From: Lucifuga dentata
Lineage: Eukaryota; Chordata; Actinopteri; Ophidiiformes; Bythitidae
Length of the DNA stretch: 64,000 nucleotides
Direction: 5' to 3'
NCBI GenBank assembly: GCA_014773175.1
Contig: VXCM01000046.1
Span: 310,001-374,000, forward strand
Shown here: positions 1 to 13,400 of the stretch, one piece after another
Layout of the letters: each line of letters begins with the position of its first letter
Position numbering within the stretch: the stretch's first letter is position 1
Notes under the pieces: model-generated
The model's database searches: none
Told to the model about the DNA's origin: nothing
The model's input: the letters and a program-made list of their open reading frames with translations, nothing else
Position numbers and translations under genes: made by a program

Positions 1-3000
1 CCAAATCCTCTGCAGTGCTGCTGTAGTGTAGCTCAGAGGTTCTGCATCAGGCTGACGAGCAAGACAGGCTGGCACTCTGCTTCAGCTGCTGGTGGATTTG
101 GACACACTCAGCACACACACAAGTTCCTTCTCAGCAGGGAGGTGGAGTTCTGAGTGTCCTTTATTGACCGCTACCCCTTGCTTCCTAATGGAGGGCGTTG
201 CCTCGATATTCTCCGCCTCTTCCCCCTCCTCCACCCAAGGTTCAGTCAAATTTAAAAGCTTGACATGCTGGCTTTCTTGGTGCCTCCCCTTTCCTTTCCT
301 CAGTTTTAATTTCTTCCTTACTCTTTTCCTTTCTTTCTTCCTTTATGTCACGAGTCATCATTTTCTTCATCATTGCATTGCTTTATCCTTCAGTTTTACT
401 CTGCATCATTGGCTCCGGCATATACTGAGAAAGCTAATGGATGCTGAGGAGACTGCACAGTGCTTACATTTAATAGAGTCTCATGTAGAGCAGCAGCGTA
501 ATTCTGCCTATAGTGCAGCGAGAAGAGGCTCAAACAGAATCGTCATGCCACAGTGCTAAGTGTGAAAGCTAGCATCTACTCCAAATGTATGCTTCATTAT
601 GGTGGTGTTCCTCAACATATTCAATGTCACCCTCCTTTAATGCAGTCTAATGTGTGCTCTATGTTAATACATGCAGAGTTGACACCTGTGCTGAAGGATC
701 TGTTGCACTGAGAACAGGCAGAACAATAACCATCATTCCTGCTTTCAGACAGAGCTGTCCAGAAAGCTGTCCAGCTGTATTAAAACTAAAGGCTCCATTT
801 CTCTAAAGCTTCTTTATACCTAAAAGTGCAAAACAGGTTGTGTATCCATATAATATACTGAACCTAAGCCAATTTTTGTGCCTTTACATTTTGTTATGCT
901 ACCCAAATAAACCCTATGATTTATGCCTGCCATTTCAATATGATTTTTAACACATGTATGCTACAGCAGTCAGATCTATGGATTGTGACTGGTGTTTTGG
1001 TGTTTATATTAAGCAGTTTCTATACACAAGTGCTCCTGTATATAGGTGTGAAGCCTGCTGCATAGCTCCAGGCTCATCAGGGAAAACATCCGTATCCATA
1101 TATCTCATACCTATGACAGACTTTCAGACCAGAATAAACCTGGCACTCTCTTTCATCAGTGTTGAACCATCTTAGTTTACTGCCAATATTTCACAGGCTG
1201 ACATGTGCCTGTGGTGTGATGGACGGGCATCATTATAGACAGACTCGTGAATGTTAGGCTGGGAGGGGTAACCCATCTATCAGTTACTCTGTCAGAGGCC
1301 GACTCTCTTTGAGAAGTAATCATCACTCAGCTGCTCCTGACAGCATAACAAATGCTGCAGAGAATATGTCTGCACATAAAAGCATATAAAATACTATTTG
1401 TCTCATCTATGTTAATTATGGCCTTTCTAGTGTATTTTCAGCTGGATCACCCTGCAAGCCACACCTAAAGTCATTTAGTCAACAATTACAAAAACAAAAT
1501 CATTTTTGTTGTCAACAGCTTTAGTATGTTATCCCCTAGCAGATATAAATGGATTGTGATCATGCAAGTAAAGCAACAGAGAAAGAAATTTCTATTCTCA
1601 TGTGCAAGGAGCAGACTCTACCATTAATAGTTTAAAAATTGTCTTTGACTTGTTTTGCCACTAGATGGCAGTCTGATGTTGCTGTGATAGCTGAGATCAG
1701 CATCAGTGTTGGTTTAGCTGCAATCGCATGATGCCCAGAGCATTTAACAGTATTTCATTTCCAGCGTCATTACTAGGGTTTAATGCCAGACACTACACAT
1801 GGCTTGCCAGAAATATCTACAATAGGAAAGGTATGACATCTGCTGCTCAAAGATCAGATAAGGGTCTGGTGGGCTAATTTTTACACTTTCACCATTCCAA
1901 GATTTCAAGTGGATTAGACAGTGGCAGCTACTTTGTACCACTATGTCACCGGTATCTGTTACATAAAAAGTCTAAGACTGCCAGATCTGATAAGTATCAG
2001 AGCCAATGAGGTCTTTGCGTCACCCCTTCCCTCCATTAAGTAAAGAAAAATATAATCTCATGGATCATGAAAAGGAAAAATGCCTGCAATCAAGGAGAGA
2101 ATGAGAAGGGGTTTCCTGCCCTCATCACGCCCTCTTCGACAGCCTTTCATCATTACAACCACTTCTCCCATCCAAGTGGCTCGGAATGAGCAGAGAAACA
2201 GATTCCAACTGCAACAGTGTGCTGCGGAAAAGTGAGTGCTGCAGTGAGTTAGATTCACAGTTTTGAGCCAAGAGACTCTGTAATGTAGAAATAGAGGTGA
2301 AAGAGGTAGATTGAGTCTGGAAATAACAATGAGGAAGTGGGAATCCAAGTGCAACCATTTACATAAACATAAGAGAGTGGGAAGCAGCAGGAGATACAGT
2401 ATGACATAATACTCTGTGAGTTATATAAATCACAGTTTAAGGTAGGTCAGATCCTTGCTGCAACGTCGTTTAATTCAAGTTCTTTTTTTTCTTTGTTTCA
2501 TAGTTAAAATCCATTCATCAATTTTTTTAAAAACCTGACTCTTCCAGTTCTACAGTTGATTTTGGTCACCGCTGGCTCCAAAATAAATTCCTTCATCTTT
2601 AAATGTGAAACACAGCTGCCTAGAAAGTCAAAGTTACTTAAAATTACTTCTAAGGGCAATCAAGGTCTGGTATCTAAAAACTACAATGCAGCCAGAAATC
2701 ATTCAGAATCTTCCAGTTGACCTTCAGGCTTCAATACACACCAAAAGGCGTCCAACAAAATCAGTCCCTTACTCTTAAATTCTCAACACACGTTTACACA
2801 CTTGCTGTAATATGTAATGTTTCTTCTTAGGTTGAATCTTATCCTCATTGTTAGTTCATGTGTTTTGTTTCTCTCGCTTTCTGTAAAGCACTTTGTTAAC
2901 TCTGTTTTTAGAAAAGATCTATATAAGTTTATTATTATTCAGGGTCATGGAGCCTAGATCTTTTCCCAGCATGCATTGGGCAGACAGCAAAGAGAAGTAA

Positions 3001-5261
3001 ACGCAATGCTCGTCTATCACAATTTTAATACAGAGACAAATCCTCACATTCTCATTTATACTTATGAGCAACTTTGACTCTACAATTATCAAACAGAAAC
3101 ACATTAAAAACTCCTAAATACAAGACTGTGCTGTTTAGCATGAGGCAACCTGACTGAAGATCTCTTTCAATATCTCATGAGAAACTGGTTGACTTGAATG
3201 TCTGGACTATGAGAGGAAACACACACCAACATGGAGGTGCTTAACAAATGATGGAAAGTATTCATCCATGATCATAATCTCTATTTATACAAGTACTTAT
3301 GTTGTTTATTAGACTGTAACCCCTCAAAGTAGGAATAAAAAATGATCATTGCTATACAAATCATGCAATGATTAGCCTCTTATTCCACTTCGGACTTAAA
3401 CAATGCATAACTATTACATTATATAACATAACATTGTATACTATAACATTGTATACTTTTATTCATGTATTAATTATAATAAACTTGCAACCAGCTGAGG
3501 ATTTTCACTTTGGTAACAAAACTATAACACAGTTTTGCCCTTTTTACTTCTGATTAAAGTCCTGAGCTTAAGTTAAATAGCAACCATGCTACCCCCTTCC
3601 GTCTTTCTCTTTTATAAACCTACTCTATGTCTGCCCTCTATCAGCATGAGTAATATAATATTATATGTATGACGCTTGGAGCTGTGGTAGATCAATCATA
3701 CACTGACCTTGTGAGACTCTTGACGTCCTAAAGACGCCCACTGGAATGAAAAAGTTCTGAGGCACAAACGCAACAGGTCAGACAGGACGGAAAGCAAAAG
3801 AAAAATATACCAAGGATCATTTCAGATTCTGAAATCCAGTTATGTAAACAGTCCTCTGTCACGTCAACTGGCAGTTGACGGAGAGAGGAGAGAAATGATT
3901 ATGATAAAAAGAAAAACATGTACAAGATTAAACCTAAATGACAGATTGATGAATAGGCAGAGAAATATAATCACAGTCAAGTTAGCTGGTAACTCATACT
4001 TTCCCAGTGTGGTGTTAGTTTAATGATTTAAATACGACACTCTCGTTCTTCTGCGAAAAGTGAAAATAATCACAGGCAGTAAGATTGAGCACAAGCAAGT
4101 AAAAATATAAGGTCAAATAAAAATGGCTGTTATGATAATACAACTCAAAAGCAGAGTATTTACATTATTATCCAAACAGAGGAGGAATTACTGGAAGGTC
4201 TGCTATTTCTGGGACCCTCTCGCAACAAACATCTAAAAGAAGATATTCCTGCTCTTCATGCTTCGGCCTCAATGACAGTAAAACACACTACTCCTCCGTC
4301 CTCCCCACATTTCTCTTTCAATCTCTCCACCCCTCTACTGACTTTTATTTTTGTAGTCTGTGCTGTCACATTGCAAATAGATGCTCTCTTACATCCTAAA
4401 CAGATTTGTCTGTGATGACCCATGGTTGCAGAGGGAAATGTACACTTACTGATCTAGAACCAATATAAGACTATGGGAATGGACAAGCGGTGTCAAGTGT
4501 GGTAGGAAGAGCAATGCCTTATGAAGTGGCTCTGTTGAGCTGTATTGACAATGATAGCAGCTCATTCAGAAGTTTCTTTGTAGCTATGAGAGAAAGCAGA
4601 TAGGCCAGGAGGTGCCATTTTGTCCTGATCCACTCCAAGTTTCCTCGTGCTCTGCTGCTCCTGTGCCAGAGACGAGGCGATGTGTGCCTCCTCCAAAAAA
4701 GGCAGAAACATTTAGGCAGGGGCGCCCATCCTTAACCCGGCCCATACCGTCCTTCCAGGTCTGCTCAACAAAGACCAGACATGTTGAGTGTGTATCTCAC
4801 GAGCTCTGCTTAATAACAGGCCACTGTGTCGCCACACTCAAGCACCGAGTGTGCAGCGTGATCAGAAGAGATGCCTCCACCTCCCCGAGATCATTAACAT
4901 GCTGTACCCAGAAATGTTTACACTGGGCTTTCATCACAACACACATCTCATCACTGATGGATGAAGATAACTGAGGCTGTGCTCTTATGCCACTTTGCAT
5001 TTGCAGTCAATGACTTACACAAACACGCACACAAACACACACACATTACATTCCTAAACAAAGCAACTGCAGCCAGGAAATACTGTGATTAGATTTATGT
5101 ATGTGTTCTTGTATAGAGAAGATCAGCAACAATATGATTCTTTCTAAGCACTAACTCTGTCCATATTTTATCTATATGGTCCTCAGACAGTAATGGCATC
5201 TGCATTTAAGAGGTTTTACAGCAAAGTCAATACATATATTAAAAGGTTAACTAATAATTAC
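1..5261 (-). other. cacnb2 intron (continues off the left edge)
   Basis: No exon of the expected next cacnb2 block (the segment with GSADSYTSRPSDSD in other vertebrates) was found. The stretch is AT-rich single-copy-looking DNA with a CA-rich run near 5020-5043. A degraded retrotransposon-type 3' tail lies at about 2885-2940. The 155-codon open frame at 92-559 has no recognisable domain and is pyrimidine-rich. I see no supported gene. Confidence 0.55.
2880..2940 (+). repeat. Fragment of a LINE/SINE-type 3' tail
   Basis: The string with TAAAGCACTTTG, then a block ending ATCTATATAAGTTTATTATT, resembles the 3' end shared by many fish L2/RTE elements and their SINEs (GTAAAGCGCTTTGAG ... GCTATATAAATAAA ... 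TTATT). Only the tail is visible, so the family is not assigned. Confidence 0.4.
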
Positions 5262-6854
5262 CTGGCGAACAAGGCTGTTGGTTGTGGTATCAGAGCTGGT
5301 GCTGCCATCAGAGCCTTTAAATCGCCCTTTTCTTCGTGCTCTTTTGCCTTGAGACTTGAGAAAGGATGAAATGGTAAGTAAGTGTCAGTTTAATTCATTA
5401 AGTATAGATTTCATTGTGTATTTGAACTATAATATTATGATAGGTGTCATAAAATGATGGCAATTATATGGGTGGGTGGTCTCCAATATGTTAGCTGTAC
5501 TGTAATATGAGGGGAGCCTGGAAAACTGCTTTGCACTAAGACACAAGTACTCGTACTGAATGTTGCTAGTAGCAACTGAAAACACAAATTTGTTTAATAT
5601 TTGCCTTTTATTCTAACCCATTCCCCTGAGACATATACACTCAGTGGCCAGAAAAATAGAAATACTTGTTCTTTGTAATAAAATCCAACACAACAGTCCT
5701 GTAATAAATACTATCTTTATGAAACTAATACTTTTCAGCTGGTGATGACACTGTCAGAGAGGTGTTGATTCAGCTCTAAGAACTTTTTTTTGAGGCTGGA
5801 ATCTGTGTTGTTGTTTTACTGGACTGAATTGTATTGTACCATGTTTCTAATATTTTGGCTCCACTATGTAAGTGAATGAGGTGGGCAAAATAATACAAAC
5901 ACCTTAAATATAACGCAGTCCAATACAGTGCCTCCACAAAGTACAGCCTCAAAAGTGCATCATGAAATTGAGTCAGCATACAAACAACCTAAATAGCAGT
6001 CTGAAGAAAAATTTTACATTTTAAGTAAGACAGTATTTATTGCAGGACTGTTGTATTGAACTACATTACATAAGCATTTTTTTTATTTTTTCTGGCCACT
6101 GCATGTAATTCATAAAAAGAGATCTATCCTGACTGTTTCTAAAGAACCATCATGTAAAATAGTTTCTGAACTGCCAGCAGTCTGTTGACCTGAATAACTT
6201 CACTAATCCAAACAATTGATAACATGTGGACATATGGAGTATACAACATAATATACAGCTCAGACTCTCTAATATTTCACTTAAATATTAGTAGCTGCAT
6301 TCTCTTGCTGCTGGCACGATTTGCAAAGTCCACAATGGGTTTATGTTTCATTTGAAAATGTATAAAGTCTAAAGAAATGTCACTATCAACCAGTTGAATA
6401 TAAAACAAAACTTTCATTTGGGCTTGTATCCTGATAGAAAGTGCAATTCTAAAATACTGAGCATCCAACTTTTGACATTTGCTACCACCTGTCAAAAATG
6501 CTTTGTAGCTACAATTACTATCTAAATTTATTAATATTTAAACTCAAATTTACATCACACTAGCTTTAAAGAACACTCACTATGCCTTTCTGAGAAAAAT
6601 TAAGTTAGACAAATCATTATTACTAGTAATCAGTAACAGAGGATCAGAGGATGTAAAATTCACTTATTCATGGTGCAGTTTTATTTGTTAACTTTGGAGA
6701 AGTACTGCAAGTTTTTAAATGACAGTGGTGTTTGAAGTGATCTGTGCAATAAAATTTCACAGTTACTTACTTGTAATCCCGGGTTTTCCAATGAGTCCAT
6801 GTGCTTGTCCTGAGGTGTTCCGGCTGTCGTTTTTGGAGAATTGTTCAGGACCAT
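5262..6854 (-). CDS. cacnb2: Calcium channel, voltage-dependent, beta-2 subunit, first two coding exons (partial)
   Basis: Two minus-strand exons are seen. Exon at 6771-6854 starts at an ATG (6854) and gives 28 codons ([12 protein letters not shown]... ending [10 protein letters not shown]) before a GTAAGT donor. Exon at 5262-5354 gives 31 codons and carries [17 protein letters not shown] followed by LVRQ, which is nearly identical to the N-terminal variable segment of vertebrate CACNB2. It ends CAG|GTAA. Both exons join in phase 0. The reading frame stays open upstream of the ATG to 6920, so the first exon could be longer. The human long beta-2 N-terminus has similar MSKS and M-LEN blocks ending in Q, and the same exon joint. 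The subunit binds the alpha-1 AID and controls trafficking and gating of L-type channels. The SH3 and guanylate-kinase-like exons are not here and must lie left of position 1. The gene is cut by the window edge, not visibly broken. Confidence 0.85.
5642..6101. mobile_element. Short inverted-repeat DNA element (MITE-like) in cacnb2 intron
   Basis: The left end reads CAGTGGCCAGAAAAATA and the right end is its near-perfect inverse (TTTTTTCTGGCCACTG). Inverse similarity continues inward: ACAACAGTCCTGTAATAAAT near 5690 pairs with ATTTATTGCAGGACTGTTGT near 6035. The element is about 460 bp with no transposase frame. Flanking TACA/TGTA could extend the termini and leave a TA target site, as in Tc1/mariner, but hAT-type 8-bp duplications are not clear. 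Superfamily is unresolved. Confidence 0.65.
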
Positions 6855-7120
6855 TACACCATTTGATGTGAGCAAATATTCAACGAAATCTCTCGACTTG
6901 GACAAGTGCAGTGACAGTGTCTGAAAGACATGCTAAATATAATTTTGAGCCATTTATCAGATCAATAAGTTGAAAGCTGAGATAGTGACAGACAGGAGAC
7001 ACTGCTGCACCGCGATATCTCCAAGTTTGATGGGAGAATAAAAGAGGAGGAGGAGGAGCGTCTGCGAAACGCCGCTTCTTTCTTCTACTTCAGATGATGA
7101 TGATGATGATGATGAATGTA
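6855..7120 (-). promoter_or_regulatory. Candidate 5' UTR / promoter of cacnb2
   Basis: This interval lies just upstream of the first recognisable cacnb2 coding exon. It contains a pyrimidine/purine-rich block (7042-7060) and an (ATG)n microsatellite at 7093-7114. A plausible acceptor TTTCAG at 6921-6926 (minus strand) would make the 6771-6920 segment an internal exon, in which case the promoter lies further right. This is placement by position only; no core promoter element was proven. Confidence 0.25.
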
Positions 7121-8144
7121 TGAGCGTTCGGATATCGTAGCCTTCAGGGACACACATTCCTCTTCATGTGTGCGCTCTGCCCTCCTACCCACACTGGCTG
7201 AGTTCTCTCTTGCGCCATGCGCCCTCATCCTACGCCAACTCCCCAGCCATCACAAAGCACGCAAGAACAGTTTAAAATGGAATAAGATAGCAGAATGCCT
7301 TCATCCGTCTGAAAACATCCGTCTGTGAATTTATACTTTCATTTCCCCCTCTCTATTTTAAACAGATGTTCAACTACGTGCAACCTTCTGGGTAAAAGTC
7401 ACCAGTTAACGTGGTCACTCTTAAATCCGGAACACCAGATACTGTATTTAGTCTTATGTCATTGATGTTTTATCTCCCTGTTAAGCCGTATAGCTAGCTT
7501 TAGAGAAACGCCAGTAAATTTCACTCAAAGTAAAGTTATTTCATGCCCCTTGCATTTTTTTTAAGTTAATGTGTATTAAAATTCAAGTTTAAGACTATGT
7601 GCTACGCTATATTACTATTTGACGTTTTTGCAGTGCCGTTGCTAAATTTTGGCTAGGTATCGCTCTCGCTGTATCCTAATGTAGACTACCGCTAGTCTCT
7701 GCATAAGCCTCATGTGGCTAACTAGTCGCCTGTTTGTAACATTTAGCACAGTTTAAATTTACGATGAATGCAATTAAAGTTTGCATTAAGTTTGTTACTT
7801 TTCGCGCTTATAGCAGTTTTGTCCATATGGGCCACCGTAATTGACAGCATTTAGCTTTGGTTTGAAGACATTTTCAGATTTCTCAAAGATTGTTGCATCC
7901 AAATAGAACGTAAACATTTGTTTAACGGTAGAGCTAAATGTAATTTAATCCGTTTCACAAGAGATGATTTCAATGACTTTCATAAAACGAGCATGGGTCC
8001 AAAACGTGGTAATGCCTTGTACCTGCGAGAAGATCATTTCCGGTTGCCATCTTTAGTTTTTTTTTTTTTTTTTTTTTTCTTTGGGTGAAATAGTATTTCC
8101 TTGTTAAACGGGTTAAGTGTACCTTACATAACTTGGGAAATTTT

Positions 8145-8146
8145 TT

Positions 8147-8181
<35 letters not shown>
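8145..8181. repeat. (TTTA)n microsatellite
   Basis: About nine tandem copies of a TTTA/ATTT unit follow a short poly-T stretch. Confidence 0.9.
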
Positions 8182-10306
8182 TCATGGTTAGAAGAGTCTA
8201 TGAAGTCTGGATATGTCTTTAAAGATTTTAAGTATTCTCAAATGACCTGGATGTTGGCTTGTAGCCTATTTATGTTTGTGAAAATCTGACAGAAGGTAAT
8301 GTTAAAAAAAAAAAATTTACTCACAAAGCTAAAGTAGAAGTAGGGTTTGGTTAGACTACTTTCCCTTGGCTATATGAAAACTGAGTCATTTGCAGTAAGG
8401 CCATGTAGCTGCTTTGCACCTTCTCAAATGAGATCATAGAGTTAAAGAATTGGTGCTGAATACATCTGCTGTCACCTTCTATAGATTTTACTGTGAAATG
8501 TGGATTTTTATGTGCTATGATACACAGAACATATGGTTCATCTGCAGAAATGAGACTATGTAGGCTAAATGGTGCAGTAGACAAGATGTTTCCTAATACC
8601 AGTAACTAAACTCTGGAGTTTTGTTATTCATCACTGTCCTCTAGTGGTTTCCTTTGCACTTACATTTATATTTGAAACAATTAAATGTCACTGGTTGCAG
8701 AGCACTTTTCCCTTAATCAGAAACTGATCTAAACTCTACTTTCCATAAATTGTTTTAATATGGAACCCTGTCTTACTGAGGGATTGTACTAGTCAAAGCC
8801 CTATATAAGTTTGTACAATAAGGCAAAAAACAATACAAACATGCAAATAGTGACTCCAAGGTGGCACCATGCGGTATTGTACAATTATAATGTGCAAAGT
8901 GTAATTCTCAGTGTCAGATCCTTTTCATATTAAACAGGAAACACTTGATCTTTCCCATTATGTCTCTGTCTTATCTTTTCCTATCTACTGACCCTGCAGC
9001 TGAACTCTTCTTCTGGGTCTCTGCTGAGCCATTGAGGATGGCTGAGGATACTCAGCATGTTGACACCATCATGCCCCAGATAAAAAGCCCTGCCTTCCCC
9101 TGTCCTGGCAGCAGTCGCCTTTAAAAGACACACATGCAGATCAAACAGTGCCTTTAATGCAAAAGAACAGATGTACACACAGACCAGTAGGCACAGCTTT
9201 CCTGGAAATTCCAATGGGGTTGGCATTTCCAAAATAACTGCAAAATTGCTGATGTAAGAGAAAATGCACTGGCTTTCCTCCTATTGTTTTAACATTACTC
9301 AGGAAGTAGCAATCAAAGGTGTCAGAAAATAGCAAAATAATCTTATGACACCATTAACATAATTGACTTTTTATGTTTACAGTATAGTATGCTTAGAATG
9401 TGGTTTCACTGATGGAATCACCATGCAAATGGTGAAATGAAACTATTTCCCAACACAAATAAAGCAACTGTTTGATGGCCATTAGTCCAAACTGCTGAGG
9501 GAGCTCAGAAATTAATCACAGCAAGCTGATTAAAAAGAGGAAAACTCTTCTCTTAAACCTCATATTTCTTCAAGATCACAAATCCAATTTTATGTACAAA
9601 CAAATGTGTCATTTATCTTATTTATTGATGTATTCGTCATTCTCATCTTCCTCCTTTTGCAGACCCACTCTGGCCTGTAAAGCGCATGTATGCTGCGTGG
9701 GCTGGATTGCTCCTGAGTTTATGTCTTTATAGCAAGCATTAGTCATACAGGTTGGTGGATGAAGAGAACAAGTAGCTCAGGTGGGTGGATCTGCCTTCAT
9801 TGGATCACAATGAGGCCAAAACATGAAGAAAAAATGCCTCTGAGAAGCTGAAAGACAGCAATGTCTCAAAAAGGAGCTTAAAAAATGAATGTATTTTTGG
9901 CCAGCATTTGGATAACAAAGAAAAATTAAGGCCTTTGGAATCTTTTATACCCAATGTGAGGATTTTATTAATCTCATTAGAGCCACTCAGGTTTAAAAGA
10001 TATGAAAAGCACTTCAAATCAACATATAAAATAAGCAAATTTAAAACATTTGCTTTTTCACAGTTATGCCAATGCAAGTAAAGTTGACAGATTTGCAGTG
10101 AAATATACATGATTTGATTGTTGGAGATAACATTAACATTTCACAAAATAACAGATATGCTCAACTGTACATGATGCTGCCACATGTATTAACAGAGCAA
10201 CCTAGACATTCAATGTCCAGATGTTTATGCCTGTCAAACATTATGGTTCAGTACTGTTTGATAACTATCATACAAATTAAATCATCACGTATATAAAAAA
10301 AGAGGA

Positions 10307-10312
10307 TTTATT
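10307..10312 (-). terminator. Candidate polyadenylation signal of slc39a12
   Basis: AATAAA on the minus strand (TTTATT on plus), about 170 bp downstream of the slc39a12 stop codon. It is the first such hexamer I see beyond the stop, so it is a plausible but unproven 3' end. Confidence 0.4.
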
Positions 10313-10458
10313 AAGCTAACATATATTTGGGATCCAATGCTGAGACTAAAATGTCATGATTTTTATCATCTTACTTCCTTTCAAAAAACATGGAAAAGCA
10401 CGACCAATCAAAGTCAACAGTTGCTTCAGTCCAATGGATGTTCTCATATGCACATTTT

Positions 10459-10479
10459 TGTGTGTGTGTGTGTGTGTGT
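10459..10479. repeat. (TG)n microsatellite in slc39a12 3' UTR
   Basis: About ten TG dinucleotides directly downstream of the slc39a12 stop codon. Confidence 0.85.
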
Positions 10480-10483
10480 AAGT

Positions 10484-13400
10484 TTAGAATTTGAGTGTAT
10501 GTTCAAAGAGCGCAAGAAGCAAAAGACAGGCCCAGCCCATCAGGAGGCCGACATTCTGCAGGAAAAACATGAGACATGGTCTATTGGTCTTCACTCGACT
10601 CATTTCTGGAAGCTGGAAAAAAAAGGAGGAAATAAGGGTAAACCCAAATATTAATAGTTTTTGAGAAAAAGACGGCGAAAGTGCATTGGACCAGTTAAAT
10701 TATTATAATTATTCAACAAAAAATAAGAACAACATTTGGTTTGCTGTGATGGATTATCTATCTCAAGCATGTTTCAAGTCTCACAAGTTGATTTTAATAG
10801 CATATTACAATGAACTGAAACCAGTGGCTGCCAGAAAATAGGAAAAACAAATCTAAATTGTACTGCTGCAGTAGTAGGTTTTGGAAAATGGTTGGCAATA
10901 GTGTACCGTGTAAGCAGGTTGTGTTTATTGGGCTCAAACATGCAAAAATCACCGGTATGCTTCTTTAAGGATTACCATTACCATTTCTTACCATTTCTAC
11001 CAGTGACAGGTAGAGGAAAATCCCAGCAGTGATGGTGAATATCCACTGCTGCACTTCTACCTCTGTGGAAACAAACAGTCCTATGTAGAGGCCCAGGAAG
11101 GCCGTCAGAGCACTGAGAAAGTTCATAAGCACAGCAATCTTTACAGAGAGTCCAGAGCTGAGCAACACCGCAAAATCCCCTTAGAGACAAAAGCAGAGAA
11201 GGTAAGTCAGTTCAGAGAGGTATGAGAGTTTGTTTTAGTATCAGACAAAAAGGGAAAGCGCCTTGATCTCTTACCCATCTCATGTGGGATCTCGTGGCAA
11301 AGGATGGCCACAGTGGTCGCCATGCCAGTCTCAGCTGATGAGGAAAAAGCTGCCCCCACCACCAGGCCATCGGCAAAGTTATGAAGGCTGTCTCCCACAG
11401 TTACCATCACAGCCAGTAGAGGAATCCCTTCTTCTGGGAACACAAAGGAAGTCTGTGCCGTGACTCGGTCATCAAAGCTCATCCTCGGACCGTGGCAATT
11501 GCTCTGCCATGCCAGACAACTAATGACAGCATACATCCCTGCACCGAGCTGTGTATGTACAACTGTGTGTGTGTTTGCGTTTTGTGTCACGATGGAGCAG
11601 TTCAGCTTAACTTACTCTGATGTGATGGGCTTCTTGCAGGAGGTTTGTCAGGAGATATTTCTGTACACTCCAAGTCATCCACCATTCCCTGCAGAATACA
11701 AATGTTTATTTCCAAAGCAGGTTCTTAAATTTTCTCATCTGTTGACCCAAATTTGAGAAAGCTGGAATTGCCCTCAGGCTGAGAAAACATCCTGTAGTGG
11801 TGTATTTGTCTCTGTATCTTTCTAAAAAGCAGAAGGCATAGAAAAGTACAGTACATCTAATTCTATGAATTGGAAAATGGGTCACAGTCATTAGAAAAAG
11901 GGGCTTTCAAAATATGAGTCCTGCCACCGTACATTAATCAAACTCTTGGACTTGTCAACAACTTGAAAGTATGCACTCAACTGTACGTACACAAACATAG
12001 GCATAAAGTACTTTCTGAATGACTCAACACTGCTTTTCATTCTCCAGCAGCCTACATGTCCTACCCTTTGCTCCCTCCCACGCCACTCTTCATTTCTTGT
12101 TATGTAATTGCAATGCAGTAAAATTGATTTAAATATGAGTTTGTATTTTCAGAGTAACTCTTAAAAAGCCCTACACGAGGTAGGAGTTAACAAATTGAAT
12201 CCCACATACATATCTTTGAGCTGTTGAGATTTTTTTTGGCAGATGAGGATGGACAGCTTTGGTCATTGTGTCCATAAATTTCATGGATTGTCCCCAAATT
12301 TCTCCAATAATCTGTTTACAAATTGATAAGCAAGTGTGTGTGGCAGCAAACTAGAGCCCAAGACTGCAGTGGTAATGATGAGACTCACAAGCTGCATGGT
12401 GGAGATGGACTTGACCCGCTGTGATTCGCCATTACAGTTGAGCTCTAAGGGAAGGTCAGTAGAATGTCCCTGCAGTCAAAAAGAGACTCATGTGACACCG
12501 CTGCTCCAGAGGCCACCTGACTCAACAATCAGCTCTGCAGAAGTTCAGCCTGGGCCACAAGGAAGCCAGTCACACATATGCACAGTCATGATAAAGTCTT
12601 GCTTGCTGGTGGAAAACTCCAAGAGCCTCAGGCTAGATAAAGCAAATCAGCATGCAACTTTGTGGTAAAAACAAAGAAATTCTTACATGGCCATGAGATG
12701 GAACCACAAAGGAGAAGATTCTCTCAATCAGGAAAAAGCTGTAGATCCCAGCAATCATGCCCAGGATTTTCCACAGATATTCCTTTCTTTCCTTTCCTTC
12801 TGTATAGCGCTCATCATCATGACTGTGAATGTCATCATGGAGGCCAAGAACCTCCAAAGGAGAATGAGACATTTACTGCACAAATACTCATAATAATTCC
12901 ATACGACACCAGATTTTCACAGATAAAGAGGATGGGCTATGACTCCATGTCCTATACCTGTGGTATGAGGTGCAGGAGTGCGTCACCTGAGAGGGTCCCC
13001 ACTGCCAGACCCACAAATAGCTGTAGGATGAGGCTGTAGGTGTCCTGGCAGGAGTTGAAGAAAATCAAACAGATACCCAGCATGGAACCCAGAGTAATCA
13101 GCATGACAGCAGCCGTGCTGTAACCATACTCTACAGAAAGGAGATTTGTTTAAGACCCTTTAATAAGCCAATAAATTGTAACAAATGAACACAATAAGTC
13201 AATTCCACCCCCAAAACCTCTTAAAAATTTGCATTTTTATAGCATTTTTTAAATCATTATTTGTAGCTGAGAACCTGCATAGCTGAGCATTATTTGTATT
13301 TCATAAACCAAAGCAAATTGTTCACTATAATCATCTGTTTTAGGTGGTTAACCTAACCTATGTAAGAGTTCCAAGCCAACTTTCTACTCTACTTTCCTGC

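Larger units (their letters stand above)
7121..10483. other. Intergenic region between cacnb2 5' end and slc39a12 3' end
   Basis: No coding exon was recognised. Contents are a poly-T tract (about 8058-8078), a (TTTA)n microsatellite (about 8147-8181), a poly-A run near 8305, and scattered AT-rich DNA. The portion from about 10300 to 10483 is probably slc39a12 3' UTR. Confidence 0.5.

Noticed and set aside
92..559. 155-codon open frame at the left edge
   Set aside because: Pyrimidine-rich, no domain, lies in a cacnb2 intron, no matching splice signals.
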